Origin: Flavobacterium sp. 9
GTDB lineage: Bacteria; Bacteroidota; Bacteroidia; Flavobacteriales; Flavobacteriaceae
Length of the DNA stretch: 64,000 nucleotides
Direction: 5' to 3'
Assembly (NCBI RefSeq): GCF_002754195.1
Contig: NZ_PEEU01000001.1
Coordinates: 3,162,001 to 3,226,000 of the forward strand
Both the position numbers and the translations under genes were made by a program. This document shows, in pieces, positions 8,147-16,310 of the stretch. The number at the start of each line of letters is the position of its first letter. Within the stretch, counting starts at the first letter, position 1. Below the pieces are notes generated by a model. The model saw nothing but the letters and a program-made list of their open reading frames with translations. It made no database searches and was not told the origin of the DNA.

Positions 8147-9307
8147 TTAAAGTAGTGTTGTTCCGTTTGAGATTTTTACATCATAAAATTTTAATTCAAT
8201 CCCAAATGTATCTAAATAAAGATTTGAAAACTTACTTTTTACCTCATTTTCATGCCCTTTTTTTATTAAATTGATGGTGCATCCGCCAAAACCTCCGCCC
8301 ATCAAACGCGAACCTATTATTCTCTCGTCAGCTTTTGCGGTATCTACCAGCATATCCAGCTCCTCACAGCTTACTTCATACTCTTGCGAAAGACCATAAT
8401 GAGTCTCAAAAAGCAATTGTCCTAAAATTTCTATATTTCCGTTGTCCAAAGCCTCACAAGCTTTTGTTACGCGGGCAATTTCTTTCACAACATAATGAAC
8501 TCTCTTAAATACAGTCGGGCTGATTTTATCCTGAATGCTCAAAAGTTGTTCTTCTGTACAATCTCTAAAACTCTTTATTTCCGGAAAGTGATTTTTAATG
8601 ATCGCTAATCCTTCTTCACACTCAATTCTTCTCGTATTATATTCAGATGTAAAAAGAGAATGTTTTACATTACTGTCGAATAAAACCAAAGAATAATCTT
8701 TAAAATCAGCATTGTGATATTCGAAATCCAGTGTATTACAATCTAATTTTATTACCTTATTATCAAGACCATGAACACTCGAAAATTGGTCCATAATACC
8801 ACAATTGATACCAACCCAATGTTCTGCTTTTTGTCCTAATAATGAAATATCGACTTTCTCAATTTTAAGATCAAAAAGTTCCTTGATCCCGAAAATCGTT
8901 CCGCACTCTAAAGCTGCCGAAGATGACAATCCTGAACCAACCGGAATATTACTGCTGAAAACACAATTGAAACCATCGAAAGAAAAACCATTATCCTGCA
9001 ATTGTTTTATTACACCACGAATATAATTGGTCCAGACAACATCGCTCAATTGAACTTCCTGAGTCAAATCAATTTCGAATTCTTCATTCAAATCAATGGC
9101 GATTATTTTAGATTTTTTGGTGTTATTTTTTTCGAAAGCAAAACAAATTACCTTGTCAATTGCTGCCGGTAAAACATAACCATCATTATAATCAATATGC
9201 TCTCCAATAATATTAATTCTTCCAGGAGAAAGTACATTTTTTTGAGGAGCAGATCCAAATGATTTCTCAAAAAATGCCGTTGTGTTTTGTATTAAAATGT
9301 CATTCAT
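8147..9307 (-). CDS. galK: Galactokinase
   Basis: A 386-residue GHMP-family kinase that phosphorylates alpha-D-galactose at C1. It shows the galactokinase signature GRINIIGEHIDYNDGYVLP, the ATP-binding GHMP motif VGSGLSSSAAL, and the C-terminal GGGFGGCTI loop. It is the middle gene of the galM-galK-galT operon, 58 bp after galM and 17 bp before galT. No frameshift or missing motif is seen. Confidence 0.96.
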   Translation of the reverse strand: MNDILIQNTTAFFEKSFGSAPQKNVLSPGRINIIGEHIDYNDGYVLPAAIDKVICFAFEKNNTKKSKIIAIDLNEEFEIDLTQEVQLSDVVWTNYIRGVIKQLQDNGFSFDGFNCVFSSNIPVGSGLSSSAALECGTIFGIKELFDLKIEKVDISLLGQKAEHWVGINCGIMDQFSSVHGLDNKVIKLDCNTLDFEYHNADFKDYSLVLFDSNVKHSLFTSEYNTRRIECEEGLAIIKNHFPEIKSFRDCTEEQLLSIQDKISPTVFKRVHYVVKEIARVTKACEALDNGNIEILGQLLFETHYGLSQEYEVSCEELDMLVDTAKADERIIGSRLMGGGFGGCTINLIKKGHENEVKSKFSNLYLDTFGIELKFYDVKISNGTTLL

Positions 9308-9365
9308 TATAGTGTAATTGTAATAGTGTTTTCTAACAGTTTTGTAAACTGATTTTTAAAAAGTA

Positions 9366-10421
9366 CTAATTTATATTCTCAAATTTATAGACTGTTTTTT
9401 GTCGATATTCAGCTCCTTTTTTCAAAACCGAATTCGGAAAATGGGCATGATTTGGTGCATCCGGAAAATTCTGTGTTTCAAAGCAAATTCCGCTTGACGA
9501 ATGATACGTTACATTTTCTTTTCCTTTAAGAGTATCAAAACAATTTCCGCCAACATATATATGTACACTTGGCTGATCTGTGTAAACACTCATTTGTAAA
9601 TTATTTTTCGTGCTCAATAATTTTGCAACAACTTTATTTGTAGGTTCAATTACGAAAGAATTGTCAATAGAAGCCGGACATTTTTTTGCCGTTCTAAAAT
9701 CAAAATCATGATTAGAAAGCGCTGTGAAATTTCCCGTTGGAATATTCTCGTCAGTCGTTTCTAAAATCTTCTCTGAGTCAATAAACATTTCCTGATTCAA
9801 TACAGAACCATCGTGTCCGTCAAGATTAAAATAACTGTGATGCGTTAGATTAATCACCGTATCTTCAGTCGAAGTTGCTTTATAATCCAGTTGCAATTCG
9901 TTTTTGTCTGTTAATGTATACGTTAAATCTACCTGTAATTCTCCCGGATAATTTTCGTCAAGATTAGGACTCAAAAGACTGAATGTGATCGACGGATTTT
10001 TATTAGAAGTAATATCAGTAACGTTCCATATTTTTTGTCCAAAACCAGCATTTCCGCCATGTAATGCATTACCATTATTATTGGTATTTAGCTGAAAAGT
10101 TTTACCATTTAAAGAGAAAACACCTTTATTAATTCTTCCAGCATAACGTCCAACAGTTGTTCCAAAATAAGGCGCACTTGGCAAACTATAAGAAGCTAAA
10201 TAAGATGCTGCGGAATCAAATCCTACAACAACATCTACCAGTTTTCCGTCAGCAACAGGAATTTGTAAAGAAGTGACTGTCGCTCCAAAATTTGTAATTT
10301 GAACTTTCATTCCGTTTTTGTTCGATAATTCAAAAGCGAGAATTTCTTCGTTATCAGAAGATAAACCAAATGAATTAGAAATACTTTTCTCTTGAAAATG
10401 CGATATATGTTTTATTTCCAT
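9366..10421 (-). CDS. galM: Aldose 1-epimerase (cytoplasmic mutarotase)
   Basis: About 351 residues from the chosen start at 10421. The reading frame extends upstream to 10544, but those 41 extra residues do not look like GalM and would overlap the divergent regulator promoter, so the Met beginning MEIKHISHF is preferred. GalM motifs include GRYAGRINKG, NNNGNALHGG, LTHHSYFNLDG and a C-terminal CFETQNFPDAPNH. It interconverts sugar anomers so that galactokinase receives alpha-galactose. No signal peptide is visible, unlike the second epimerase at 36285, so the two are probably in different compartments. First gene of the gal operon. Confidence 0.92.
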   Translation of the reverse strand: MEIKHISHFQEKSISNSFGLSSDNEEILAFELSNKNGMKVQITNFGATVTSLQIPVADGKLVDVVVGFDSAASYLASYSLPSAPYFGTTVGRYAGRINKGVFSLNGKTFQLNTNNNGNALHGGNAGFGQKIWNVTDITSNKNPSITFSLLSPNLDENYPGELQVDLTYTLTDKNELQLDYKATSTEDTVINLTHHSYFNLDGHDGSVLNQEMFIDSEKILETTDENIPTGNFTALSNHDFDFRTAKKCPASIDNSFVIEPTNKVVAKLLSTKNNLQMSVYTDQPSVHIYVGGNCFDTLKGKENVTYHSSSGICFETQNFPDAPNHAHFPNSVLKKGAEYRQKTVYKFENIN

Positions 10422-10474
10422 GCTATTTTTGCCAAAAATGAAATCCAAAAATAGAAACATTATTTGCGTTAGCA

Positions 10475-10490
10475 TACCAGTACCTACCAG
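10475..10490. promoter_or_regulatory. Direct-repeat site between galM and the GntR regulator
   Basis: Two TACCAG hexamers at 10475 and 10485 are one helical turn apart in the 102-bp divergent promoter region. This is a candidate operator for the GntR-type regulator, based only on position and spacing. Confidence 0.35.
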
Positions 10491-10523
10491 TTTTTTGTAT
10501 ATTGCGCCAAAATCTATTTTTTT

Positions 10524-11522
10524 ATGAATATTATTTCTATTCAAAATAACATTGGATTGCCAAAATATAAGCAGATAATTCTCTCAATAGAAAAGGCAAT
10601 CGAAGAAGAAAAATTAGTAAAAGGCGATCGGCTTCCGTCAGTAAATAAAGTCTGTTTGGCTTTTTCATTGTCACGCGATACCGTTTTGTTGGGATATGAC
10701 GAACTCAAAAAACGCGGAATTATTTATGCCATTCCAGGCAAAGGATATTACGTTAAGAGCGTTGAAATCACCATAAAACAAAAGATTTTTTTACTTTTTG
10801 ATGAGTTAAATATTTTCAAAGAAGATATTTATAATTCATTTTTAAAGAACATTGGCAAAAATGTACAAGTCGATATTTTCTTCCACCATTTTAATGTTCA
10901 GGTATTTCAAAAACTGATAAATGACAGCAACGGAAATTATACCAAGTACATTATTATGCCGACGAATTTAGCTGGTGTGGCTGATATTTTAAAAACCCTA
11001 CCAGTAAATGAGGTAATTATTCTGGATCAGACAAATCCTGATTTAAAATTATATCCCGCTATTTATCAAAATCACCAGAAAGATATTTTTGAAGGTTTGT
11101 ACAAAGGAAAAGTGAAATTGAACAAATACGAAAAGCTAATTTTGATCTTTCCCGGCTTTAGAGAACCTCTTGGAATGAAATTAGGATTTGAGCATTTTTG
11201 CACCGAATATAATTTTGAATATGAAATTATAACCGAATTTACAGACAGAGAAATTACGCAGGGCGATCTTTATATTATCCCAAATGACAGAGATTTGGTT
11301 CGTGTAATTGAAAGTGCCAGAGATCAACATTTGAAACTCGGAATTGATTTTGGAATTATATCTTATAATGAAACGCCGCTAAAAAAGATCGTAGCAAACG
11401 GAATCACAACAATTTCTACGCATTTTGAAACAATGGGAAAAATTCTGGCCGAAATGGTTCTTAAAGGAAATAAAGAACAAATCGAAAATAAGTTTTCTTT
11501 GATTATCCGTAATTCTTTGTAA
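10524..11522 (+). CDS. GntR-family regulator with LacI-type sugar-sensing domain
   Basis: A 332-residue transcription factor. Residues about 10-75 are a GntR winged helix (LPKYKQIILSIEKAIEE, LPSVNKVCLAF-SLSRDTVLLGYDELKKRG, then the wing IPGKGYYV). The remaining 250 residues look like a periplasmic-binding-protein/LacI effector domain (for example LGIDFGIISYNETPLKKI). It is divergent from galM-galK-galT, so control of galactose use is the simplest reading. The effector is likely a sugar but is not known. It differs from the Nudix-type AraR at 15054, so the gal and ara genes may be under separate regulators. Confidence 0.85.
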   Translation: MNIISIQNNIGLPKYKQIILSIEKAIEEEKLVKGDRLPSVNKVCLAFSLSRDTVLLGYDELKKRGIIYAIPGKGYYVKSVEITIKQKIFLLFDELNIFKEDIYNSFLKNIGKNVQVDIFFHHFNVQVFQKLINDSNGNYTKYIIMPTNLAGVADILKTLPVNEVIILDQTNPDLKLYPAIYQNHQKDIFEGLYKGKVKLNKYEKLILIFPGFREPLGMKLGFEHFCTEYNFEYEIITEFTDREITQGDLYIIPNDRDLVRVIESARDQHLKLGIDFGIISYNETPLKKIVANGITTISTHFETMGKILAEMVLKGNKEQIENKFSLIIRNSL

Positions 11523-11647
11523 TAAGCAGTTTTGTATTTTTTTTAGGAGCTAATCCCGCTATACATTACAATCTTTTATGGCGAACCCCGCCATAAAAGG
11601 ATTTCCACTTCTATCGGGGCTAGGGCTGACATTTTCATAAGAATGTT

Positions 11648-11746
11648 TGTCATTTCGACGAAGGAGAAATCTTCGCAAGTAACTCCATAACGAAAATCCA
11701 ATCTTTGTCGAATTTCGAGTGTGATTTCTCCTTTGTCGAAATGACA
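11648..11746. repeat. Long palindromic intergenic repeat, copy 1
   Basis: A 99-bp unit begins with TGTCATTTCGACGAAGGAG and ends with its near-perfect reverse complement. A second copy with perfect 29-bp arms lies at 52797-52898. The surrounding gap 11523-12095 holds no gene. It also contains a short inverted repeat at about 11574-11600 (TTTTATGGCG / CGCCATAAAA) and the candidate operator at 11969. Confidence 0.8.
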
Positions 11747-11968
11747 ATATTGCGTTTAAGCTTTGTGTCTTTGTGTGATTAATTTTATTTCTACTAACAT
11801 TTAATCTCTCCGAGATATTAACTCCGCTAGGAGTTAAATGTTGGTAGAAATTAGATTGTCACATCCTCGAAAAAATGTCCCGTAGGGACTTAATCTGTTT
11901 GCTTTAATCCCAAATTACGGTATCAAAAACTTTTTTTGTTTTTGTGGAATTATTTTACATACATTTGT

Positions 11969-11987
11969 AAATGTAAATTTTACACTT
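11969..11987. promoter_or_regulatory. Candidate AraR operator upstream of tkt
   Basis: AAATGT-AAATTTT-ACACTT, same half-site spacing (7 nt) as the other four sites, 108 bp before the transketolase start codon. An overlapping inverted repeat ACATTT-GT-AAATGT (11961-11974) may add a second contact. Confidence 0.6.
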
Positions 11988-12095
11988 ATTATTTGATTTG
12001 ATTCTGTTTTGACTTTTTAGAACTGTTTCTATATGAAATTCAGCTACAAACAAATAAAATTACGCTATTAAACCAACCAAAAAGATTACCTGGAA

Positions 12096-14150
12096 ATGAA
12101 CAACAAAATAGACCAATCAGCCGCAGATAACATACGCGCTTTAGCCATTTCGATGGTCGAGAAAGCAAATTCCGGTCATCCCGGAGGTTCGATGGGCGGC
12201 GCCGATTTCATGCACATTTTATATTCTGAATATTTAAAATTCGATCCAACAGACATGCATTGGATTTTTAGAGACCGATTTTTTATGGATGCCGGACATC
12301 TTTCGGCTTTAATGTATGCTCAATATCATTTGCTGGGAAATTACGAAAAATCAGATTTAGAAAACTTCAGACAATGGGGTTCTGTAACGCCTGGACATCC
12401 TGAAATTGATGTAAAAAGAGGTATCGAAAACACTTCGGGACCATTAGGACAAGGACATGCAATGGGAGTTGGAGCAGCAATTGCTGCAAAGTTTTTATCG
12501 GCAAGATTTGAGAATTTATTCGATCATAAAATTTATGGTTTCATAACTGACGGAGGAGTTCAGGAAGAAATTTCGCAAGGAGCCGGACGTATTGCAGGAC
12601 ATTTAGGATTGAACAATTTTATCATGTTTTATGATTCAAATGATGTTCAGCTTTCTTCAATGACAGATGAGGTTACGACCGAAAATACGGCAATGAAATA
12701 CGAATCCTGGGGATGGAAAGTGATCACGATTGATGGTCATAATCATGCTCATATTCGTTCAGCATTAAACGCAGCGCACGCCGAATTAGAGCGACCAACT
12801 CTAATTATCGGAAGAACAATTATGGGAAAAGGTTGCGTTACCGCCGATGGAACGATGTATGAAGGACAATGCGAATTGCACGGAAAACCAATTGGAGCGA
12901 CAAAAGCAGATTTTGAAAAAACGTTATTGAATTTAGGTGCAAATCCAGAAGATTCATTTGCAGTTTATGAAGATGTTGCAGCTCATTATAAAACAATTTT
13001 AGCACAAAAAACAAAAGAAGCTTCAGAAAGAAAAACGCAAATTTTGGCTTGGGAAAATCAAAATCAAAAATTAGCCGAAAAGATAAAACAGTTCTTTAAT
13101 GGCGATTTACCAGCTTTAGATTTTAGTGCAGTTGTTCAAAAAGCAAATGCTGCAACGCGAGATGCTTCGGCGGCAGTTTTAGGATATTTGGCTGAGAATG
13201 TAGAGAACATGATTGTGTCTTCTGCCGATTTATCGAATAGTGATAAAACAGATGGTTTCTTGAAAAAATCATCCGTTTTGCAAAAGAATAATTTCAGCGG
13301 AGGATTTCTACAAGCGGGAGTTGCCGAATTAACAATGGCTGCAATCGCCAACGGAATCGCGCTTCATGGCGGAGTTATTCCGGTTGTGGCTACTTTTTTT
13401 GTGTTTTCAGATTATATGAAACCGGCAATTCGTTTGGCAGCAATTCAGGAACTTCCCGTAAAATATGTCTGGACACATGATTCTTTTCGCGTAGGCGAAG
13501 ATGGTCCAACGCACCAACCAATTGAGCAAGAAGCACAGATAAGATTATTAGAAAAAATCAAAAATCATTCAGGCGATCAAAGTTTATTAGCGCTTCGTCC
13601 TGCTGATGCTGTTGAAACTTCTGTGGCGTGGCAAATGGCATTAGAAAATAAAAAAACACCAACAGGATTAATTCTTTCGAGACAAGATATTAAAGATCTT
13701 CCAACAAATGGAAATTCAAGATTTGAAGAAGCAACGCAGGCTAAAAAAGGCGGTTATTTGGTAAAAGAAACTCAAGATCCAGATATTACTTTAATTGCAA
13801 ACGGATCTGAAGTAGCAACACTTATTGAAGCCGCAAACGAACTGGAGCAAATCATTAAAATAAAAATAAATGTAGCTTCAATTATTTCAGAAGGACTTTT
13901 TAGATCACAATCTGGAGAATATCAGGAAAGCGTTATTCCAAATAATGCTTTAGTTTTTGGACTTACGGCGGGACTTCCTGTTAATCTCGAAAATTTGGTT
14001 GGAAGTAAAGGACAAGTATTTGGATTGGATCATTTTGGATATTCGGCTCCAGCTTCTGTTTTAGATCAGAAATTTGGATTTACCAGTAAAAATGCCTGCG
14101 AAGAAATTCTTAAATATTTAGAAAAAAATAATTATAACATATCAAAATAA
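12096..14150 (+). CDS. tkt: Transketolase
   Basis: A full-length 684-residue transketolase (N- and C-terminal halves in one chain). It transfers two-carbon ketol units between xylulose 5-phosphate, ribose 5-phosphate and erythrose 4-phosphate using thiamine diphosphate. Visible motifs are the N-terminal SGHPGGSMGGADF, the GPLGQGHAMGVG loop, the TPP-site region FYDSNDVQLSS, and the C-terminal FRVGEDGPTHQPIEQ signature. It is 9 bp ahead of a transaldolase gene. A candidate AraR operator upstream and the adjacent araR suggest this copy is induced for pentose catabolism rather than being purely housekeeping. Confidence 0.96.
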   Translation: MNNKIDQSAADNIRALAISMVEKANSGHPGGSMGGADFMHILYSEYLKFDPTDMHWIFRDRFFMDAGHLSALMYAQYHLLGNYEKSDLENFRQWGSVTPGHPEIDVKRGIENTSGPLGQGHAMGVGAAIAAKFLSARFENLFDHKIYGFITDGGVQEEISQGAGRIAGHLGLNNFIMFYDSNDVQLSSMTDEVTTENTAMKYESWGWKVITIDGHNHAHIRSALNAAHAELERPTLIIGRTIMGKGCVTADGTMYEGQCELHGKPIGATKADFEKTLLNLGANPEDSFAVYEDVAAHYKTILAQKTKEASERKTQILAWENQNQKLAEKIKQFFNGDLPALDFSAVVQKANAATRDASAAVLGYLAENVENMIVSSADLSNSDKTDGFLKKSSVLQKNNFSGGFLQAGVAELTMAAIANGIALHGGVIPVVATFFVFSDYMKPAIRLAAIQELPVKYVWTHDSFRVGEDGPTHQPIEQEAQIRLLEKIKNHSGDQSLLALRPADAVETSVAWQMALENKKTPTGLILSRQDIKDLPTNGNSRFEEATQAKKGGYLVKETQDPDITLIANGSEVATLIEAANELEQIIKIKINVASIISEGLFRSQSGEYQESVIPNNALVFGLTAGLPVNLENLVGSKGQVFGLDHFGYSAPASVLDQKFGFTSKNACEEILKYLEKNNYNISK

Positions 14151-14159
14151 TAGAAAGAC

Positions 14160-14816
14160 ATGAAATTTTTTATAGATACAGCAAACTTAAAAGATATTAA
14201 AGAAGCCAATGATTTAGGCGTTTTAGATGGTGTAACCACAAATCCTTCATTGATGGCAAAAGAAGGAATTACAGGCGCACAAAATATTTTAGACCATTAC
14301 GTAAAAATTTGCGAATTGGTAGACGGCGATGTTAGTGCCGAAGTTATCTCAACAGATTTTGACGGAATGATTGCCGAAGGTGAAAAACTAGCCGCTTTAC
14401 ATCCGCAGATTGTGGTGAAAATCCCGATGATAAAAGATGGTGTAAAAGCGATTAGATATTTTGCAAATAAAGGAATCAGAACCAATTGTACTTTGGTATT
14501 TTCTGCTGGTCAGGCTTTATTGGCTGCAAAAGCCGGAGCAACTTATGTGTCGCCATTTATTGGTCGTCTGGATGATGTTTCGACTGACGGAATGGTTTTA
14601 ATCGAAGATATTAGATTGATTTATGATAATTATGGTTTTGAAACTCAAATTCTGGCAGCTTCAGTTCGTAATGTAATGCACATTATTAATTGTGCAAAAA
14701 CCGGTTCTGATGTAATTACTGGACCATTAAGTGCAATCGAAGGTTTATTAAAACATCCGTTAACGGATATTGGTTTGGCAACTTTCCTTGCAGATTATAA
14801 AAAAGGAAATAGCTAG
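14160..14816 (+). CDS. tal: Transaldolase (short TalC/Fsa-like type)
   Basis: A 218-residue TIM-barrel aldolase of the short transaldolase/fructose-6-phosphate aldolase class. It opens with [16 protein letters not shown], carries the DGVTTNPSL motif, and has the Schiff-base lysine at K87 (VVKIPM); SPFIGRLDD follows. It moves the dihydroxyacetone unit between sugar phosphates, finishing non-oxidative pentose phosphate conversion. It is co-transcribed with tkt (9-bp gap). Together they process the xylulose 5-phosphate made by AraA, AraB and AraD. Fructose-6-phosphate aldolase activity cannot be excluded from sequence alone. Confidence 0.93.
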   Translation: MKFFIDTANLKDIKEANDLGVLDGVTTNPSLMAKEGITGAQNILDHYVKICELVDGDVSAEVISTDFDGMIAEGEKLAALHPQIVVKIPMIKDGVKAIRYFANKGIRTNCTLVFSAGQALLAAKAGATYVSPFIGRLDDVSTDGMVLIEDIRLIYDNYGFETQILAASVRNVMHIINCAKTGSDVITGPLSAIEGLLKHPLTDIGLATFLADYKKGNS

Positions 14817-14830
14817 ATTATAATTTTTCT

Positions 14831-14891
14831 GCCACAGATTACACAGATTAACACAGATTTTTTTAATCATTTTAATCCTTTAATCTGTGGC
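14831..14891. repeat. Inverted intergenic repeat of the ACAGATTA family
   Basis: GCCACAGATTA at 14831-14841 and its exact reverse complement at 14881-14891 flank tandem ACACAGATTA words. Related words (AATCCGTTTAATC, AAATCCGCG) recur at about 15010-15048, 29918-29966 and 45945-45985. Confidence 0.6.
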
Positions 14892-14937
14892 ATTAAACAG
14901 AACAATTTGTTAGTTTTTAATAGTAGTTTTATTGAAG

Positions 14938-14979
14938 AAAAAACCCTGAGAGTTTGTGGCTTTCAGGGTTTTGTTTTTT
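14938..14979 (+). terminator. Intrinsic terminator of tkt-tal
   Basis: AAACCCTGA / TCAGGGTTT stem with a 13-nt loop, followed by TTGTTTTTT. It lies downstream of the transaldolase gene. Confidence 0.75.
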
Positions 14980-15053
14980 ATAAAGGTTTTCCTGTTCAAA
15001 AAAAGAAAATCTGTGTAAATCCGTTTAATCGGTAAAAATCCGCGGGCTAAACT

Positions 15054-15743
15054 TTACAAATTCAATACAAAATCATTCAATAATTTCTCTTCGTATTTTT
15101 CTTTGTTGAAAGTATACAAATAAGATCCTTTACGAGAAGATTGCATATCTTTTTCTTCCAGTTTATTCAGGATTTCCAGAGAATTAATTTTACTGATGAA
15201 GTTTCTCTTGTCTAATTCCTTGCTTAAAATCGCTTCATACAATTCTAATAATTGGCGCATTGTGAATTTCTCAGGCAACAATTCAAAGCCAATAGGTTTT
15301 ATTGAAGTTCTGTAACGCAATCTTCTAATCGCGTGATCTACCATTTCGTTATGGTCAAAAATTAAGTTCGGAGCATCGGCAACACTGAACCATTGTGCGT
15401 GATAATTTTTTATTAATTCGGCATTATGGTTTTCGATATTAATCAATGCATAATAAGAAACCGAAATGGTTCTTTCGACAGGATCACGATCGATTTCGCT
15501 GTAAGCATATAACTGCTCCATATAAATATCGTTCAAACCTGTATATGTATTCAAAATTCTAATAGCAGCGTTATCTAATACTTCGTCACGTTTTAAGAAA
15601 CCACCAATTAAGGACCATTTTCCTTTTTCGGGTTCGAAATCTCTTTTGATCAAAAGTATTTTTAAACCTTCATTATCGAATCCGAAAATGATGCAATCTA
15701 CTGCTAATAAAGCTTTGTCTGCAGAGCTATAACTGTTTAGCAT
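15054..15743 (-). CDS. araR: Nudix-fold arabinose regulator AraR (NrtR family)
   Basis: A 229-residue protein with an N-terminal Nudix-like domain (about 10-145) and a C-terminal winged helix (about 155-229). The Nudix box (48-70) keeps G48, E54, R62 and G69, but the catalytic REUxEE glutamates are replaced (I63, T66, Y67), so hydrolase activity is not expected. Bacteroides thetaiotaomicron AraR is a regulator of this architecture that responds to L-arabinose. The gene is divergent from the arabinan locus and next to tkt-tal. An operator-like inverted repeat lies 55 bp before its own start, suggesting autoregulation. Assignment as AraR rests on architecture plus context. Confidence 0.85.
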   Translation of the reverse strand: MLNSYSSADKALLAVDCIIFGFDNEGLKILLIKRDFEPEKGKWSLIGGFLKRDEVLDNAAIRILNTYTGLNDIYMEQLYAYSEIDRDPVERTISVSYYALINIENHNAELIKNYHAQWFSVADAPNLIFDHNEMVDHAIRRLRYRTSIKPIGFELLPEKFTMRQLLELYEAILSKELDKRNFISKINSLEILNKLEEKDMQSSRKGSYLYTFNKEKYEEKLLNDFVLNL

Positions 15744-15798
15744 ATGTTTGTTTTTATTGGTAAATATATAAACTTCCTAATTCGTTTCATAATTTTAT

Positions 15799-15817
15799 TA
15801 ATGTATAATATACACTT
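15799..15817. promoter_or_regulatory. Candidate AraR operator upstream of araR
   Basis: TAATGT-ATAATAT-ACACTT with the common 7-nt spacer, in the 567-bp divergent region between araR and susC. The rest of that region (15744-16310) is very T-rich, shows no ORF and holds the susC-side operator at 16258. Confidence 0.55.
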
Positions 15818-16257
15818 AAATTAATATAGCGATAAAGTAGTGTTAAAAAGAGAAGCTTTTAAGTGGGGAAAAATCATAAATTTTCTTTTTTCAATCGTTT
15901 TCGAGACAAAATTAAGTTGTTTTTCAGAATAAAAGGTAAAATCGCCATCAAAATTTAGTAAAGTAAACAAGATTTTTTTTACAAGATCATTCTTTTTTTG
16001 GTAGTAAAATAGTCATTAAAGTCTTCATTTTTAAGTTTTTTGATTTTTTTTTGAAACCTGAAAATTTTGATTAAAAAGTTGCTTTTTTGCTAAAAGTGTT
16101 GATTTTACACAAATTACATTCTAAAAAGGCTATTTTTTTGAAAAATATATTAATTTTTAAATGTTGTTTTCACACTTAATTTATGGGATGCGTTTTTTTT
16201 ACTGCTTTTTTTTGCCATATTAATTTGTTTTTAAGGTTTTTTTTTAGTTAAATTTAC

Positions 16258-16276
16258 AAATGTAAAATTAACACTT
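16258..16276. promoter_or_regulatory. Candidate AraR operator upstream of susC
   Basis: AAATGT-AAAATTA-ACACTT followed by ATAATT, 34 bp before the susC start codon, a position where a bound repressor could block transcription. Confidence 0.6.
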
Positions 16277-16310
16277 ATAATTATACACTAACTAACTTAA
16301 ATAAACCAGT

